Source: Sphingomonas gilva (GTDB lineage: Bacteria > Pseudomonadota > Alphaproteobacteria > Sphingomonadales > Sphingomonadaceae). From it: a stretch of DNA of 64,000 nt. Below the pieces are notes generated by a model. It made no database searches. It saw only the letters and a list, made by a program, of their open reading frames with translations, and was not told where the DNA came from. Position 1 is the first letter of the stretch, and each line of letters begins with the position of its first letter. The translations under genes were made by a program, and so were the position numbers. Shown here piece by piece: positions 26,696 through 35,527 of the stretch. The stretch covers positions 68,367-132,366 of the forward strand of contig NZ_QWLV01000008.1 in NCBI RefSeq assembly GCF_003515075.1. Direction: 5' to 3'.

Positions 26696-27973
26696 GTGAT
26701 AGAGAACAACACGATTGTCGTGGTCGGCCTGGGCTATGTCGGCCTGCCGCTGGCGATTGCCCTGGCGGATCGATTCACCGTGTGGGGTCTGGACGTGGAT
26801 GCGGAACGCATCGCCGAATTGCAGCGACATCATGACCGGACGCACGAAGTTTCGGCGGATCGGCTGGCCGGAACGAAGCTGTCCTTGACCCAGGACCCCG
26901 CCGCCTGTCCGCCAGCCGACATCTATATCGTCACGGTGCCCACGCCGGTCGATGCGGAAAACAAGCCCGATCTGTCGATCGTGCTCGCCGCGACGCGCAC
27001 CGTGGCGGCGATGCTGGACGGCGCACGCAAGCCCATCGTGGTGTACGAGAGCACGGTCTATCCGGGCGTGACGGAGGAACTGTGCGGGCCCGAGCTCGAA
27101 CGCGTCAGCGGGCTGGCTTGCGGCGCGGACTTCTTCCTCGGCTATTCGCCCGAGCGCATCAACCCGGGCGACCGCGAACACACCGTCGATCGCATCACGA
27201 AGGTCGTGGCGGGGCAGACGGAGGCGGTCGCGGCGCGGCTGGCCGACGTCTACGGGGCGATTACCTCCGGCGGCACGTTCACGGCCAAATCGATCAAGGC
27301 GGCCGAGGCGGCCAAGGTCATCGAAAATGCCCAGCGCGACATCAACATCGCCTTCATGAACGAGATCGCGACCATCTTCGCCAAGCTGGACGTTTCGGTC
27401 TGGGACGTCCTTTCCGCGGCGAACACCAAGTGGAACTTCCTGCCCTTCCGTCCGGGTCTGGTGGGAGGGCACTGCATCGGCGTCGATCCCTATTATCTGG
27501 CGTATCGCGCCGAGGTGCTGGGCCGGGAGCCGCGCGTCATCCTCGCAGGCCGCAGCACGAACGACGACATGGCCGCGTGGGTGGCGGGAGAAATCGACCG
27601 CGCAGCGGGCGGAGAGCGGCCAAGGACGCTGGTGCTTGGCTTGACCTTCAAGGAAAACGTGCCGGACCTGCGCAATTCGAAGGTCGCCGACCTCGTCGCC
27701 GCCTTGCAGACGCGCGGTCACGATGTGACGGTCGTCGATCCACTGGCGAATGCGGCCGAGGCCAACCATGAATATGGCATCGCCATATCCTCCGAACCGC
27801 CGGCCGACCGGCGCTTCAACATCGTCATACTCGCCGTGCCGCACACCCAATATTGCGCCATGGACGAGCAGGCGATCAGAGCTCTTTTGACCGAAGGCGG
27901 GCTCTTCGCCGATATTCCCGGCGCTATCGCCCCCCGACTTTCCGATCAGACCATTCGAACCTGGACACTATAG
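26696..27973 (+). CDS. tviB: Nucleotide-sugar 6-dehydrogenase, TviB/VipA-like (UDP-HexNAc dehydrogenase)
   Basis: A 425-residue UDP-glucose/GDP-mannose dehydrogenase-family enzyme. The Rossmann motif VVVGLGYVGLPLA starts at residue 8 and the catalytic Cys260 lies in LVGGHCIGVDPYYLA. This signature and the early ELQRHHDRTHEVS segment fit the Vi-antigen TviB subgroup, which oxidises UDP-GlcNAc to UDP-GlcNAcA. The next gene, a sugar epimerase, would then act on the uronic acid, as TviC does. The start is GTG at 26696 after a GGGGGGAA ribosome site. It is the second dehydrogenase in the locus, so two acidic sugars are possible. Confidence 0.86.
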   Translation: MIENNTIVVVGLGYVGLPLAIALADRFTVWGLDVDAERIAELQRHHDRTHEVSADRLAGTKLSLTQDPAACPPADIYIVTVPTPVDAENKPDLSIVLAATRTVAAMLDGARKPIVVYESTVYPGVTEELCGPELERVSGLACGADFFLGYSPERINPGDREHTVDRITKVVAGQTEAVAARLADVYGAITSGGTFTAKSIKAAEAAKVIENAQRDINIAFMNEIATIFAKLDVSVWDVLSAANTKWNFLPFRPGLVGGHCIGVDPYYLAYRAEVLGREPRVILAGRSTNDDMAAWVAGEIDRAAGGERPRTLVLGLTFKENVPDLRNSKVADLVAALQTRGHDVTVVDPLANAAEANHEYGIAISSEPPADRRFNIVILAVPHTQYCAMDEQAIRALLTEGGLFADIPGAIAPRLSDQTIRTWTL

Positions 27974-27975
27974 CC

Positions 27976-28980
27976 ATGGCATCCACCATTCTCGTCACCG
28001 GCGCGGCCGGCTTCATCGGCATGAGCCTTTCGCGCCGCCTGCTGGATCGTGGCGATCGCGTGATCGGCGTCGACAATCTGAACGACTATTATTCCGTACC
28101 CTTGAAGCGCGACCGGCTCGCCGAGCTGCGGCGCATCGGCGGCGATCGGTTCCGTTTCGAGCAGGTCGATTTCAGCGACCACGCGGCGCTCGATTCGGCG
28201 CTGGCGGGCTCCGATTTCGACAGGATCGTCCATCTCGGCGCGCAGGCCGGCGTCCGCTATTCGATCGACAATCCCCGCGCCTATGTGCAGTCCAACCTGG
28301 TCGGCCATCTCAACCTGCTCGAACTCGCGCGCCAGCGCGGCTCCTCGCATATGGTCTATGCCTCGTCCTCGTCGGTCTATGGCGGCAACACGCAGATGCC
28401 CTTTTCGGTCGACGACCGGGTGGATCATCCGCTGTCGCTCTATGCGGCGACGAAGAAGTCCGACGAGTTGATGAGCGAGACCTACGCCCATCTCTATCGC
28501 CTGCCGCTGACCGGTCTGCGCTTCTTCACCGTCTATGGGCCGTGGGGCAGGCCCGACATGGCGATGTGGATCTTCACCAAGGCGATCCTCGAAGACCGGC
28601 CGATCGCGGTGTACAATTTCGGCGATATGCACCGGGACTTCACCTATATCGACGATATCGTGACGGGCGTGGTCGCGTGCGTCGACAATCCGCCGCCCGA
28701 TGACGGCCAGGAACATGCGGGCGGCAGCCGCGCGCCTCACCGCATCTACAATATCGGCAATCACCGTTCCGAACGCCTGGGCGACATGATCGACCTGATC
28801 GAGGCGGCCTGCGGCAAGCGCGCGATCCGCGATCTGCAGCCCATCCAGCCCGGCGACGTGCCGGCGACGTTCGCCGACATCTCCGCCATCCAGAATGATC
28901 TGGGCTTTGAGCCTGCCACCAGCATCGATATCGGCGTGCCCGCGTTCGTCGAATGGTATCGTCGCTACCACCAGGCTTGA
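27976..28980 (+). CDS. NAD-dependent sugar epimerase (UDP-glucuronate 4-epimerase / TviC-like)
   Basis: An extended SDR of 334 residues. The NAD motif TGAAGFIGMSLSRRLL is near the N-terminus, the DNLNDYYSVPLKRDRL segment is characteristic of UDP-glucuronate 4-epimerases, and the catalytic pair is Tyr156-Lys160 in YAATK. It probably interconverts the 4-epimers of a UDP-uronic acid made by the preceding dehydrogenase, which ends 2 nt before this ATG. An open upstream extension belongs to the dehydrogenase in another frame. Specificity for UDP-GlcA over UDP-GlcNAcA cannot be settled from the sequence. Confidence 0.87.
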   Translation: MASTILVTGAAGFIGMSLSRRLLDRGDRVIGVDNLNDYYSVPLKRDRLAELRRIGGDRFRFEQVDFSDHAALDSALAGSDFDRIVHLGAQAGVRYSIDNPRAYVQSNLVGHLNLLELARQRGSSHMVYASSSSVYGGNTQMPFSVDDRVDHPLSLYAATKKSDELMSETYAHLYRLPLTGLRFFTVYGPWGRPDMAMWIFTKAILEDRPIAVYNFGDMHRDFTYIDDIVTGVVACVDNPPPDDGQEHAGGSRAPHRIYNIGNHRSERLGDMIDLIEAACGKRAIRDLQPIQPGDVPATFADISAIQNDLGFEPATSIDIGVPAFVEWYRRYHQA

Positions 28981-28992
28981 TTGGCGCGCTGC

Positions 28993-29021
28993 TTGTCGCC
29001 TCATGACCGACACGATATAGA
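28993..29021 (+). promoter_or_regulatory. Candidate sigma70-type promoter for the polysaccharide export operon
   Basis: TTGTCG (28993-28998) and TATAGA (29016-29021) with a 17-nt spacer, in the 103-nt gap before the export lipoprotein gene. It would allow the wza-like to ligase genes to be expressed apart from the sugar-nucleotide genes upstream. Confidence 0.35.
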
Positions 29022-29083
29022 CGACCGCCCCGGCCGGCTCCCATGCCGGCATAGTATTTTGCGTTAATTGTTGAGGACACGCC

Positions 29084-29794
29084 ATGCTGCCCCGCCCCCT
29101 AGCTGACGGTATCGGCCTGTTTACGATGGCTATTGCGGCGGTTGCGCTCGGCGGCTGCTCCTATAGCGGCAAGCGCGCCGATATCGCCTATGCGCCATCG
29201 ACCTTCACCGCGCCGGACTCGCAATTCGCCATGGTGGACGAGGATGCCTATCGCATCGGGCCACAGGATATCGTCAAGGTGACGGTGTTCGAGGTGCCCG
29301 AGGTCAGCGGAGACTTCGAGGTCAACGCGCTTGGGAAGATCGACATGCCGTTGGTCGGCGGCGTCACCGCGCAGAATCTGACGACGACCGAGCTCGCCGC
29401 CGCGCTCGAGAAATCGCTCGGCGCCAAATATTTCCAGAACCCCGATGTCACCGTCGCACTCAAGGAGGTGCGCAGCCAGCGGGTCACGGTGGATGGGTCG
29501 ATCAACGCGCCGGGGATCTATCCCGTCGCGGGCAACCTGACGCTGCTGCAGGCGGTCGCGATGGCGAAGGGCGTATCGGAAGACGCCAATCCCGAGCGCG
29601 TCGTTGTGTTCCGCACCATCGACGGGCGCCGGGCGGCGGCGGCGTTCGATCTTACCGCTATCCGCGAGGGGCTGAGCCCCGATCCGGAAATCTACGGCAA
29701 CGATATCGTTGTGGTTGCGGGCTCGCGCTCCAAGGCTGCGTTCCGCGACGTTCTCCAATCGCTGCCCGTGTTGTCGATCTTCCGCTTCTTCTAG
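29084..29794 (+). CDS. Polysaccharide export outer-membrane lipoprotein (Wza/GumB-like)
   Basis: A 236-residue periplasmic/outer-membrane protein. A lipoprotein signal ends at LGGCSYSG, with the lipid-modified Cys25. The poly-export domain begins around residue 55 with AYRIGPQDIVKVTVFEVPEV, and an SLBB-like segment (VTVDGSINAPGIYPVAGNL) follows near 130. It is shorter than E. coli Wza (about 380) and close to GumB length, so it may lack the C-terminal transmembrane helix ring of Wza. It forms the export pore together with the tyrosine autokinase/Wzz protein encoded 70 nt downstream. Confidence 0.9.
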   Translation: MLPRPLADGIGLFTMAIAAVALGGCSYSGKRADIAYAPSTFTAPDSQFAMVDEDAYRIGPQDIVKVTVFEVPEVSGDFEVNALGKIDMPLVGGVTAQNLTTTELAAALEKSLGAKYFQNPDVTVALKEVRSQRVTVDGSINAPGIYPVAGNLTLLQAVAMAKGVSEDANPERVVVFRTIDGRRAAAAFDLTAIREGLSPDPEIYGNDIVVVAGSRSKAAFRDVLQSLPVLSIFRFF

Positions 29795-29864
29795 GATTCG
29801 GCGTTGGCCGCAGGCCTGCCGACACGCTAACGTCACTGGCCCCGCTGGCGGGTTTGGAGCTTTG

Positions 29865-32054
29865 ATGAACGATTTGACGCCCAGCCAGCCCGGTTCGCAG
29901 ATGCTGTCCGTGCCGGCAAATACGCCGCTGGTCCCCGTTCCAGATCGTGGAGCGGGCGCCGACATCGATTATGCCGGGCTCCTGCGCATACTCGCCAAAT
30001 GGCGCCTGCTGATCCTGGGCGTCACATTGAGCGCGGTGCTGATCGCGATCATCGTGACGTTGCTCACCACCCCGCTCTACCGCGCGACGACGACGATCGA
30101 GATCGCCGAGGCGCCGGTCCAGATCGTCGAAATGGGTGCGGTCCAGCAGGGGCAGGTGGCGGGCGAGAGCTTCTTCGAAACCCAGCTCGGGCTGATGCGC
30201 AGCGACACGCTGGCGGAACGGACGGCGCGAGCCGTCAACCGCAGCGCCGGCGAGGACTTCGCGCCGCTCACCCCCGGCCAGATTAGCAGCGATCTTTCGG
30301 TAGAGCCGCAGGCAGGCAGCCGCCTGGTGGATGTTTCGTTCGTCAGCCCCGATCCGCGCATCGCGGCGACGGTCGCCAATACGCTGACCGACAACTTCGT
30401 CGCATCCAATCTTGAACGGCGCTTCGCCTCTACCGCCTATGCGCGTCGATTTCTCGAGAATCGCATCAAGACGGTGAAGGAAAGGCTGGAAGCCTCCGAA
30501 CGGCAGTTGGTCGCCTATGCGCAGCGTGAAGGCATTGTGAATGTCAACGCAGGCCAGGAGGGCGGCGGGACGTCGCTCACCAATGCCTCGCTAGGCATGC
30601 TCAATTCGTCGCTCGCGCAGGCGCAGGCGGATCGGATAGCCGCCGAACAGGAGTTTCGCCAGGCAAGCGGCCGGGCAAGCCAGCGCGTCGTCAGCGACCC
30701 GACCGTGCAAGGCCTGCGCACGCAGCGCGCGCAACTGGAGGCGGATTACCAGGAGAAGCTCGGAACGTATAAGCCCGACTATCCGGCGATGGTGCGATTG
30801 CGCGAGCGCATTTCAGCGGTCGAAGAGAGCATTCGCAACGCGACGAGGACCGTGTCTGCGGCATCCGTCCAGGATCTCGAAGCCGCCTACCGCGCCGCGT
30901 TGGGGCGTGAACAACAGCTTCGAGAACGCGTCCAGAGCCTCAAATCCTCGGAACTCGACCTGCGTGACCGCAGCATCGACTATAACATTCTGCAGCGCGA
31001 GGTGGACACCAATCGCACGCTCTATGACGGGTTGTTGCAGCGCTACAAGGAAGTCGGCGTGGCGGGCGGCGTCGGCGATAATCTCATCTCGATCGTCGAC
31101 AAGGCGAGCGTTCCGACGTCGCCGTTCAAGCCCAATCTGCTCTTGAACCTGCTCATCGCGCTCGCCGCCGGCATCGCCGTCGGCGTCGGCGCCGCCTTCG
31201 CAATCGAACTGGTCAGCGACAAGATCGTGACCCCCGACGACGTCGAGCACAAGCTCGGCGTTCCCCTGCTAGGCATCATCCCCGAGGCGGCCAAGGGCGT
31301 GAAATTCGGCGACGCGCTGACCGATACCCGGTCCGAGGTGACCGAGGCCTATTCGTCCTTGCGCACCGCGCTTCAATATTCGTCCCCGCACGGCGTGCCC
31401 AAGACGCTGCTGATCACCAGCTCGCGTCCGGGTGAGGGCAAGACGTCGACCAGTCTCGCACTGGCGATGAACCTGGCGCGGCTCGGGCTGCGCACCCTTC
31501 TCATCGATGCCGATCTGCGCAACCCGTCCTTCTCGCCGCTCGACGCGAGCGCTCCGGGTTTCTCCGATCTGCTGGCGGGCAACGATGACCTCGCCGCGGC
31601 GATCCAGCGTCCCAACATCGACAATATGTGGCTGGTGTCGAGCGGCCGGATACCTCCGGCGCCGGCCGAACTGCTGGGCACGCCGCGGCTTGGTGAGCTG
31701 ATTTCGCGTTTTTCGGCTCTTTATGACGTCGTGGTGATCGATTCTCCGCCGGTCCTCGGCCTGGCCGACACCCCCCTGCTCGCGGCGCAATGCGAGGCGA
31801 CCGTATTCGTCTGCGAAGCCGGAGGAAACCGGCGCTCCGCGATCATCAACGCCTTGCGTCGATTGCGCGGCACCAACGCCAAGCTGGCCGGCCTTGTGCT
31901 GACGCGCTACAAGGCGCGTTATTCGGGCTATGGATATGGCTACGGCTACGGATACGGCTATGGATATGGCTACGGATACGGCCATGAGAGCGGGCGGCCG
32001 AGCTCCGAAACCACCGCACGAACCATCCGCATAGGGACCTATACGGACGCATGA
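29865..32054 (+). CDS. Polysaccharide co-polymerase and tyrosine autokinase (Wzc/GumC-ExoP type)
   Basis: A 729-residue inner-membrane protein. Two membrane helices (about 45-67 and 422-448) flank a long periplasmic Wzz domain with coiled-coil segments. The cytoplasmic BY-kinase domain has Walker A SSRPGEGKTSTS near 522, Walker A' LLIDADLRNP near 545 and Walker B VVIDSPP near 625. The C-terminal tyrosine cluster, which is normally phosphorylated to control polymerisation, is here a run of nine Gly-Tyr pairs at residues 688-705. It sets chain length and couples synthesis to export. The start is ATG 29865; its stop overlaps the next start as ATGA. Confidence 0.92.
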   Translation: MNDLTPSQPGSQMLSVPANTPLVPVPDRGAGADIDYAGLLRILAKWRLLILGVTLSAVLIAIIVTLLTTPLYRATTTIEIAEAPVQIVEMGAVQQGQVAGESFFETQLGLMRSDTLAERTARAVNRSAGEDFAPLTPGQISSDLSVEPQAGSRLVDVSFVSPDPRIAATVANTLTDNFVASNLERRFASTAYARRFLENRIKTVKERLEASERQLVAYAQREGIVNVNAGQEGGGTSLTNASLGMLNSSLAQAQADRIAAEQEFRQASGRASQRVVSDPTVQGLRTQRAQLEADYQEKLGTYKPDYPAMVRLRERISAVEESIRNATRTVSAASVQDLEAAYRAALGREQQLRERVQSLKSSELDLRDRSIDYNILQREVDTNRTLYDGLLQRYKEVGVAGGVGDNLISIVDKASVPTSPFKPNLLLNLLIALAAGIAVGVGAAFAIELVSDKIVTPDDVEHKLGVPLLGIIPEAAKGVKFGDALTDTRSEVTEAYSSLRTALQYSSPHGVPKTLLITSSRPGEGKTSTSLALAMNLARLGLRTLLIDADLRNPSFSPLDASAPGFSDLLAGNDDLAAAIQRPNIDNMWLVSSGRIPPAPAELLGTPRLGELISRFSALYDVVVIDSPPVLGLADTPLLAAQCEATVFVCEAGGNRRSAIINALRRLRGTNAKLAGLVLTRYKARYSGYGYGYGYGYGYGYGYGYGHESGRPSSETTARTIRIGTYTDA
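31926..31979 (+). repeat. Hexanucleotide tandem repeat encoding (Gly-Tyr)9
   Basis: Nine GGNTAY units (GGC or GGA followed by TAT or TAC) run without interruption inside the 3' end of the tyrosine kinase gene. The unit is 6 nt, so gain or loss of units keeps the frame and would change only the number of tyrosines. Confidence 0.95.
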
Positions 32055-33286
32055 GAGTGGCAGCACCGTCCGTGCGGCTCTCGCTCGGGTCACGGCTCCT
32101 TGCGGCCCTGGTGATCCTGTTCGCAGTCGGCTGGCTGATCTTCCGCAATGTCGTGATCCAGACGGCTCCGGCGTCGGGATCGCACTGGCTCGCCCGGGTG
32201 TCGCCCAACGCGCTCGCCCTGGTGCCCGACGGCGCGTCGATAACGCCCGAGCAACAGGACGCCTTCCGCGCCCGCCTGGCCGCCGCCGCACGCCATGCGC
32301 CGCTCGAGGGATCGCCGCTCAGGCTCTCCGCCCAGCGCGATCTCTCGACGAACAACAGAGCCGACGCATTCCGAAAGCTGCTGATCGCGAAAGCCATCGA
32401 TCCGCGAGACGAGATCGTGCGGCTGAACCTGATGGGAGAGCTCCTCCGGCGCAAGCAGCCGGAAAAGGCGATCGTTGAAGCCGAGGCGGCGATGCGGCTC
32501 TCACCGCAGCTCACGCCGCAGCTGGCGCCGCTCCTTCCGGCGATCGCGTCGACGCCCGCGGGCGAAGCTGCGCTTCGCCGGTCGATCGCCAATAATCCCA
32601 GCTGGCGTTCATACATCGTCAGGGAGGGCCGCTTCGCCAACGACGCGCCGGGCCTGGTCTTCGCGCTGGTCAACCAGGCATCGCTGCGCGATCCCGTCAA
32701 GCAAAGGCTGGCCGAGCAGTCGCGGTTCCTATGGCGGCTCATCAACCAGGGGGACTACGACACCGCGCTGCTCGCCTTCGTCAATCTGCTGCCGGCGAGC
32801 GAGGTGAGCCGAACCCAACCAGTTTACGACAGCGAATTCGACGGCAAGCCCGGCCCACCGCCGTTCAACTGGTCACTGAGCCCCGGCCGCGTCGACCGGG
32901 CGGTGATCAAGCCGGACAACAATGGCGGCGGCGTGCTGCAGGTTGAATTCTACGACGATCGCAATGCGCAGTTGGCTCTTCAGGTCATGCTTCTACCGCC
33001 CGGACGGTATCGGTTGCAGACCATTGCCAGCAGCGGCACGGGCATCGGCGACGGCGGGCTGGCCTGGCAGTTGGTCTGCCACCGTCCGTCGCAGCGAGGC
33101 CGGCCGACGTCGCTCGCCAGGCTTTCGCTGGGCGGGCTTTCGAACACGCCGCAAAACCACTCCGCGCAGTTCGAGGTGCCGCAGCAGGATTGCGCCGCGC
33201 AGGTGCTGACGCTCGATACGGCACGCTCCACCACGCCCGCCGCTCGACGGGCAACGATCAACTCAGTCACCGTGGAACAGCTGTGA
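32051..33286 (+). CDS. EPS-locus protein with N-terminal membrane helix, TPR-like repeats and C-terminal beta domain
   Basis: A 411-residue protein of no family that I can name. An N-terminal signal anchor (LLAALVILFAVGWLIF, residues about 17-32) places the rest in the periplasm. Residues about 90-160 look like TPR repeats (FRKLLIAKAIDPRDEIVRLN, then KAIVEAEAAMRLSP). The last 150 residues are rich in beta-strand patterns (PPFNWSLSP, PPGRYRLQ, ending INSVTVEQL) that resemble carbohydrate-binding jelly-roll domains. It overlaps the kinase gene by ATGA and the ligase-type gene by GTGA, so its product is made with both. A scaffold between co-polymerase and polymerase is a reasonable inference. 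Confidence 0.75.
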   Translation: MRVAAPSVRLSLGSRLLAALVILFAVGWLIFRNVVIQTAPASGSHWLARVSPNALALVPDGASITPEQQDAFRARLAAAARHAPLEGSPLRLSAQRDLSTNNRADAFRKLLIAKAIDPRDEIVRLNLMGELLRRKQPEKAIVEAEAAMRLSPQLTPQLAPLLPAIASTPAGEAALRRSIANNPSWRSYIVREGRFANDAPGLVFALVNQASLRDPVKQRLAEQSRFLWRLINQGDYDTALLAFVNLLPASEVSRTQPVYDSEFDGKPGPPPFNWSLSPGRVDRAVIKPDNNGGGVLQVEFYDDRNAQLALQVMLLPPGRYRLQTIASSGTGIGDGGLAWQLVCHRPSQRGRPTSLARLSLGGLSNTPQNHSAQFEVPQQDCAAQVLTLDTARSTTPAARRATINSVTVEQL

Positions 33287-34716
33287 TAGCCAGATCTCGA
33301 CGACGCCATTCCGGCCGGCGCGGACAGCCGCAAGGGCTTCGCCGGATGGGCCTCACCGCGGATCTGCTGCGATCGGGCTGGCTATGGACGACCATGATAT
33401 ATCTGGTCGCCTGCCTTGTCCTTGGCGGTTCGAGCGCGGGCGGCGCGATCGCCAATGCGCTGCTCCAGTTCGGCGGGCTGCTGATCATCGTGTCCGCGCT
33501 GGTTCTGCCGCGCCGGTCCGCGCTGCCCGGTGAAGCGCGTATCGGTCTGCTGCTCGGTCTGGCGGCTGTCGCGATAGCGCTGGTGCAGCTGGTGCCGCTT
33601 CCGTGGAGCATCTGGACAGGATTCGCCGGCCGCGGGATGATCGCCGACAGCCTGACCGCCTTGGGCGCCGGTCAGCCGGCCATGCCGATCTCGCTCTCGG
33701 TCGATCGCACGATAGCCTCGCTCCTGGGCTTCATTCCTCCCTTGGCCATGCTGTCGCTCGGCCTTCGCCTGGATCAGCCCGAACGGCGGCTTGCCCTGCT
33801 CGTCCTGATCGCGTGCGTCGCCCTGTCGAGCATTGTCGGCCTGTTGCAGATCACCGGCGCCGCCCAGGCTCTCTATTTCTACGAAACGACCAATTACGGC
33901 CGTTCCGTCGGTTTCTTCGCCAACGCCAATCATCAGGCGACATTGCTCGTCATGACGCTTCCGCTGATTGCCGCCAGCATCCCCCCATCCGACGGCAGCA
34001 AGCCATGGTGGAGACCATCCAACGCCGTGACGCTCTGGTTGTACGCGGCAACGGCGCTGATGGCGCTGTGCGCTGTCGCGACCCAGTCGCTGGCCGCTTT
34101 GGGCCTGGTCGTGGTCGCCGGCGTGGGCTCGGCGATCATTCTCCTGACCGGGCGCGAGCGCGTCGGCGGATCGCGTTCGTCCCTGATCGCCGGATCGCTG
34201 GTCCTGTGCGTGGCAATGCTCGGCGCCGGCCTCTATGCCATGCAGCAGTTGGCAGTGAATGCCGAGATCGGCGCAATGCCGGGAACGCGGCTGGATTTCT
34301 ATCGCAACACGCTCAACGCCATAGGCCATTTCGGCCTGCTCGGATCCGGCCTGGGAACGTTCGTCGACGTCTATCCCGCCTTCCAGCCGGCGACGGAATT
34401 CTCCCGGACATATGTCAATCACGCCCATAACGACATCCTGGAGCTCGTTCTCGAAACCGGATTGGCGGGCGCGATCCTTCTGCTTGCCGCCGCCTGGTGG
34501 TTCGGCCGCCGCTCCCTCGACGCGTTGCGGACGACCGGCGGTGAGGGCCAGCTGGCGCGCGGCGCCGCCTTGGCCATTGTCGTGGTGCTGCTTCACAGCA
34601 TGGTCGATTATCCGTTGCGGACCTCGGCCATCGCCGGCATCAGCGGCCTGCTCATCGCGCTTCTCTGCCGTCCAATCGTAAGCGCCTACCGGTCGGCCGA
34701 CAGCGGCGAAGCATAG
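33283..34716 (+). CDS. O-antigen ligase / Wzy-type polymerase family membrane protein
   Basis: A polytopic inner-membrane protein of 477 residues with about 11-12 hydrophobic helices. The large periplasmic loop carries the family signature HAHNDILELVLETGLAG near residue 383, preceded by GFFANANHQATL near 210. Such proteins either join chains to lipid A or polymerise lipid-linked repeat units; in an EPS locus with a co-polymerase the second role is likely. The GTG at 33283 overlaps the upstream stop as GTGA; an ATG at 33346 is an alternative that begins closer to the first helix. It ends the plus-strand operon. Confidence 0.85.
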   Translation: MIARSRRRHSGRRGQPQGLRRMGLTADLLRSGWLWTTMIYLVACLVLGGSSAGGAIANALLQFGGLLIIVSALVLPRRSALPGEARIGLLLGLAAVAIALVQLVPLPWSIWTGFAGRGMIADSLTALGAGQPAMPISLSVDRTIASLLGFIPPLAMLSLGLRLDQPERRLALLVLIACVALSSIVGLLQITGAAQALYFYETTNYGRSVGFFANANHQATLLVMTLPLIAASIPPSDGSKPWWRPSNAVTLWLYAATALMALCAVATQSLAALGLVVVAGVGSAIILLTGRERVGGSRSSLIAGSLVLCVAMLGAGLYAMQQLAVNAEIGAMPGTRLDFYRNTLNAIGHFGLLGSGLGTFVDVYPAFQPATEFSRTYVNHAHNDILELVLETGLAGAILLLAAAWWFGRRSLDALRTTGGEGQLARGAALAIVVVLLHSMVDYPLRTSAIAGISGLLIALLCRPIVSAYRSADSGEA

Positions 34717-34850
34717 TCGCGAATCCGCAGGCTGGCCAACCACCGCGCTGGCCTATCGCTCCGCAGAACAGGAACGCGATGGATGCCGATCCCTCGCTCA
34801 AGGGCAAGCCGTTGAGGCGGAGTTGCCTGTTATGAACATAGTCCAGAATA

Positions 34851-34879
34851 AAAAAGGGGAGCTCGAGGCTCCCCTTTTC
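34851..34879. terminator. Bidirectional rho-independent terminator
   Basis: An 11-bp perfect stem AAAAGGGGAGC (34852-34862) with its complement at 34868-34878 encloses a 5-nt loop. A-rich and T-rich flanks give U-runs on both strands. It lies between the convergent ligase-type gene and the small secreted protein gene. Confidence 0.85.
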
Positions 34880-34904
34880 AATTCAGCACCTCAGAGGAGG
34901 TTGA

Positions 34905-35360
34905 TCACGCACTCACGGGCGCGTCATCAGTCTCGCCATCGACAGCCGCCCAGATGCCCAGGCCGACGGCAACAGCCGCGAGAAACGCGACGACATAGCT
35001 GCCGGCCCCGGCGCCACTGCCGTCACCGTCATCGCCCGCGCCAACCTGGCTGAGGTCAGCGCTCGGCGCCAGTGCGGCGCAGCTCGTGCCGGTCAGCGTA
35101 ACCATCGAGGAGGAACCGAAGGTCCGCGCACACTCGGACGACGAAAGACCAACGGAGGAACCCGCGCGGGTCATCACCTTGTCGCCAACACGAAGGCCGT
35201 CGCCAACACGAAGCGGGGCGATCACACCATTCCGTGAAACAAACGCTCCGCCGGAAACGCTTGAGACCGTCATGGCCGAGGACGCCGTCGTGGCCGTAGC
35301 GGCAATCGGCATCGCGACCATCGCAACACCCGCCACCACCGTCGACAATCGTGCAAACAT
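34905..35360 (-). CDS. Small exported protein with FecR-like segment and C-terminal membrane helix
   Basis: A 151-residue protein. A signal peptide ending near ATATTASS is followed by a segment GVIAPLRVGDGLRVGDKVMT and RAGSSVGLSS that resembles the start of a FecR-type beta-structured domain. Two cysteines (in SSECARTF and GTSCAAL) could form a disulfide. A Gly/Asp-rich linker leads to a C-terminal hydrophobic helix (YVVAFLAAVAVGLGIWAAV) and a short acidic tail. This organisation suggests an envelope-anchored or surface-sorted protein, though the tail is not a PEP-CTERM motif. The ATG at 35360 follows GGAG. The neighbours are EPS genes. The function is unknown. Confidence 0.7.
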   Translation of the reverse strand: MFARLSTVVAGVAMVAMPIAATATTASSAMTVSSVSGGAFVSRNGVIAPLRVGDGLRVGDKVMTRAGSSVGLSSSECARTFGSSSMVTLTGTSCAALAPSADLSQVGAGDDGDGSGAGAGSYVVAFLAAVAVGLGIWAAVDGETDDAPVSA

Positions 35361-35386
35361 AACCCTACTCCTCACTCTGAACCTCG

Positions 35387-35415
35387 CAGATATCAGACAT
35401 CGCCCCCACTGCCAA
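35387..35415 (-). promoter_or_regulatory. Candidate promoter of the small exported protein gene
   Basis: On the minus strand TTGGCA (35410-35415) and TATCTG (35387-35392) are 17 nt apart, about 27 nt upstream of the start codon. The -35 match is good and the -10 match weak. Confidence 0.3.
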
Positions 35416-35527
35416 CGCCCAAGCCGATTTTTTTGTGCATTGCATCCAAACCCGTGAACGATTGGTTTCGATCGTGGTTCCAGAGCAAACACAAAATGAC
35501 GGACCTCACTCGCGATTCCTGATTCAG

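Noticed and set aside
31926..31979. Phase-variable frameshift switch in the kinase gene
   Set aside because: The repeat unit is 6 nt, so slippage by whole units changes length but not frame.
34905..35360. PEP-CTERM sorting signal on the small exported protein
   Set aside because: The C-terminal helix lacks a PEP motif and the basic cluster that should follow it; the tail is acidic.
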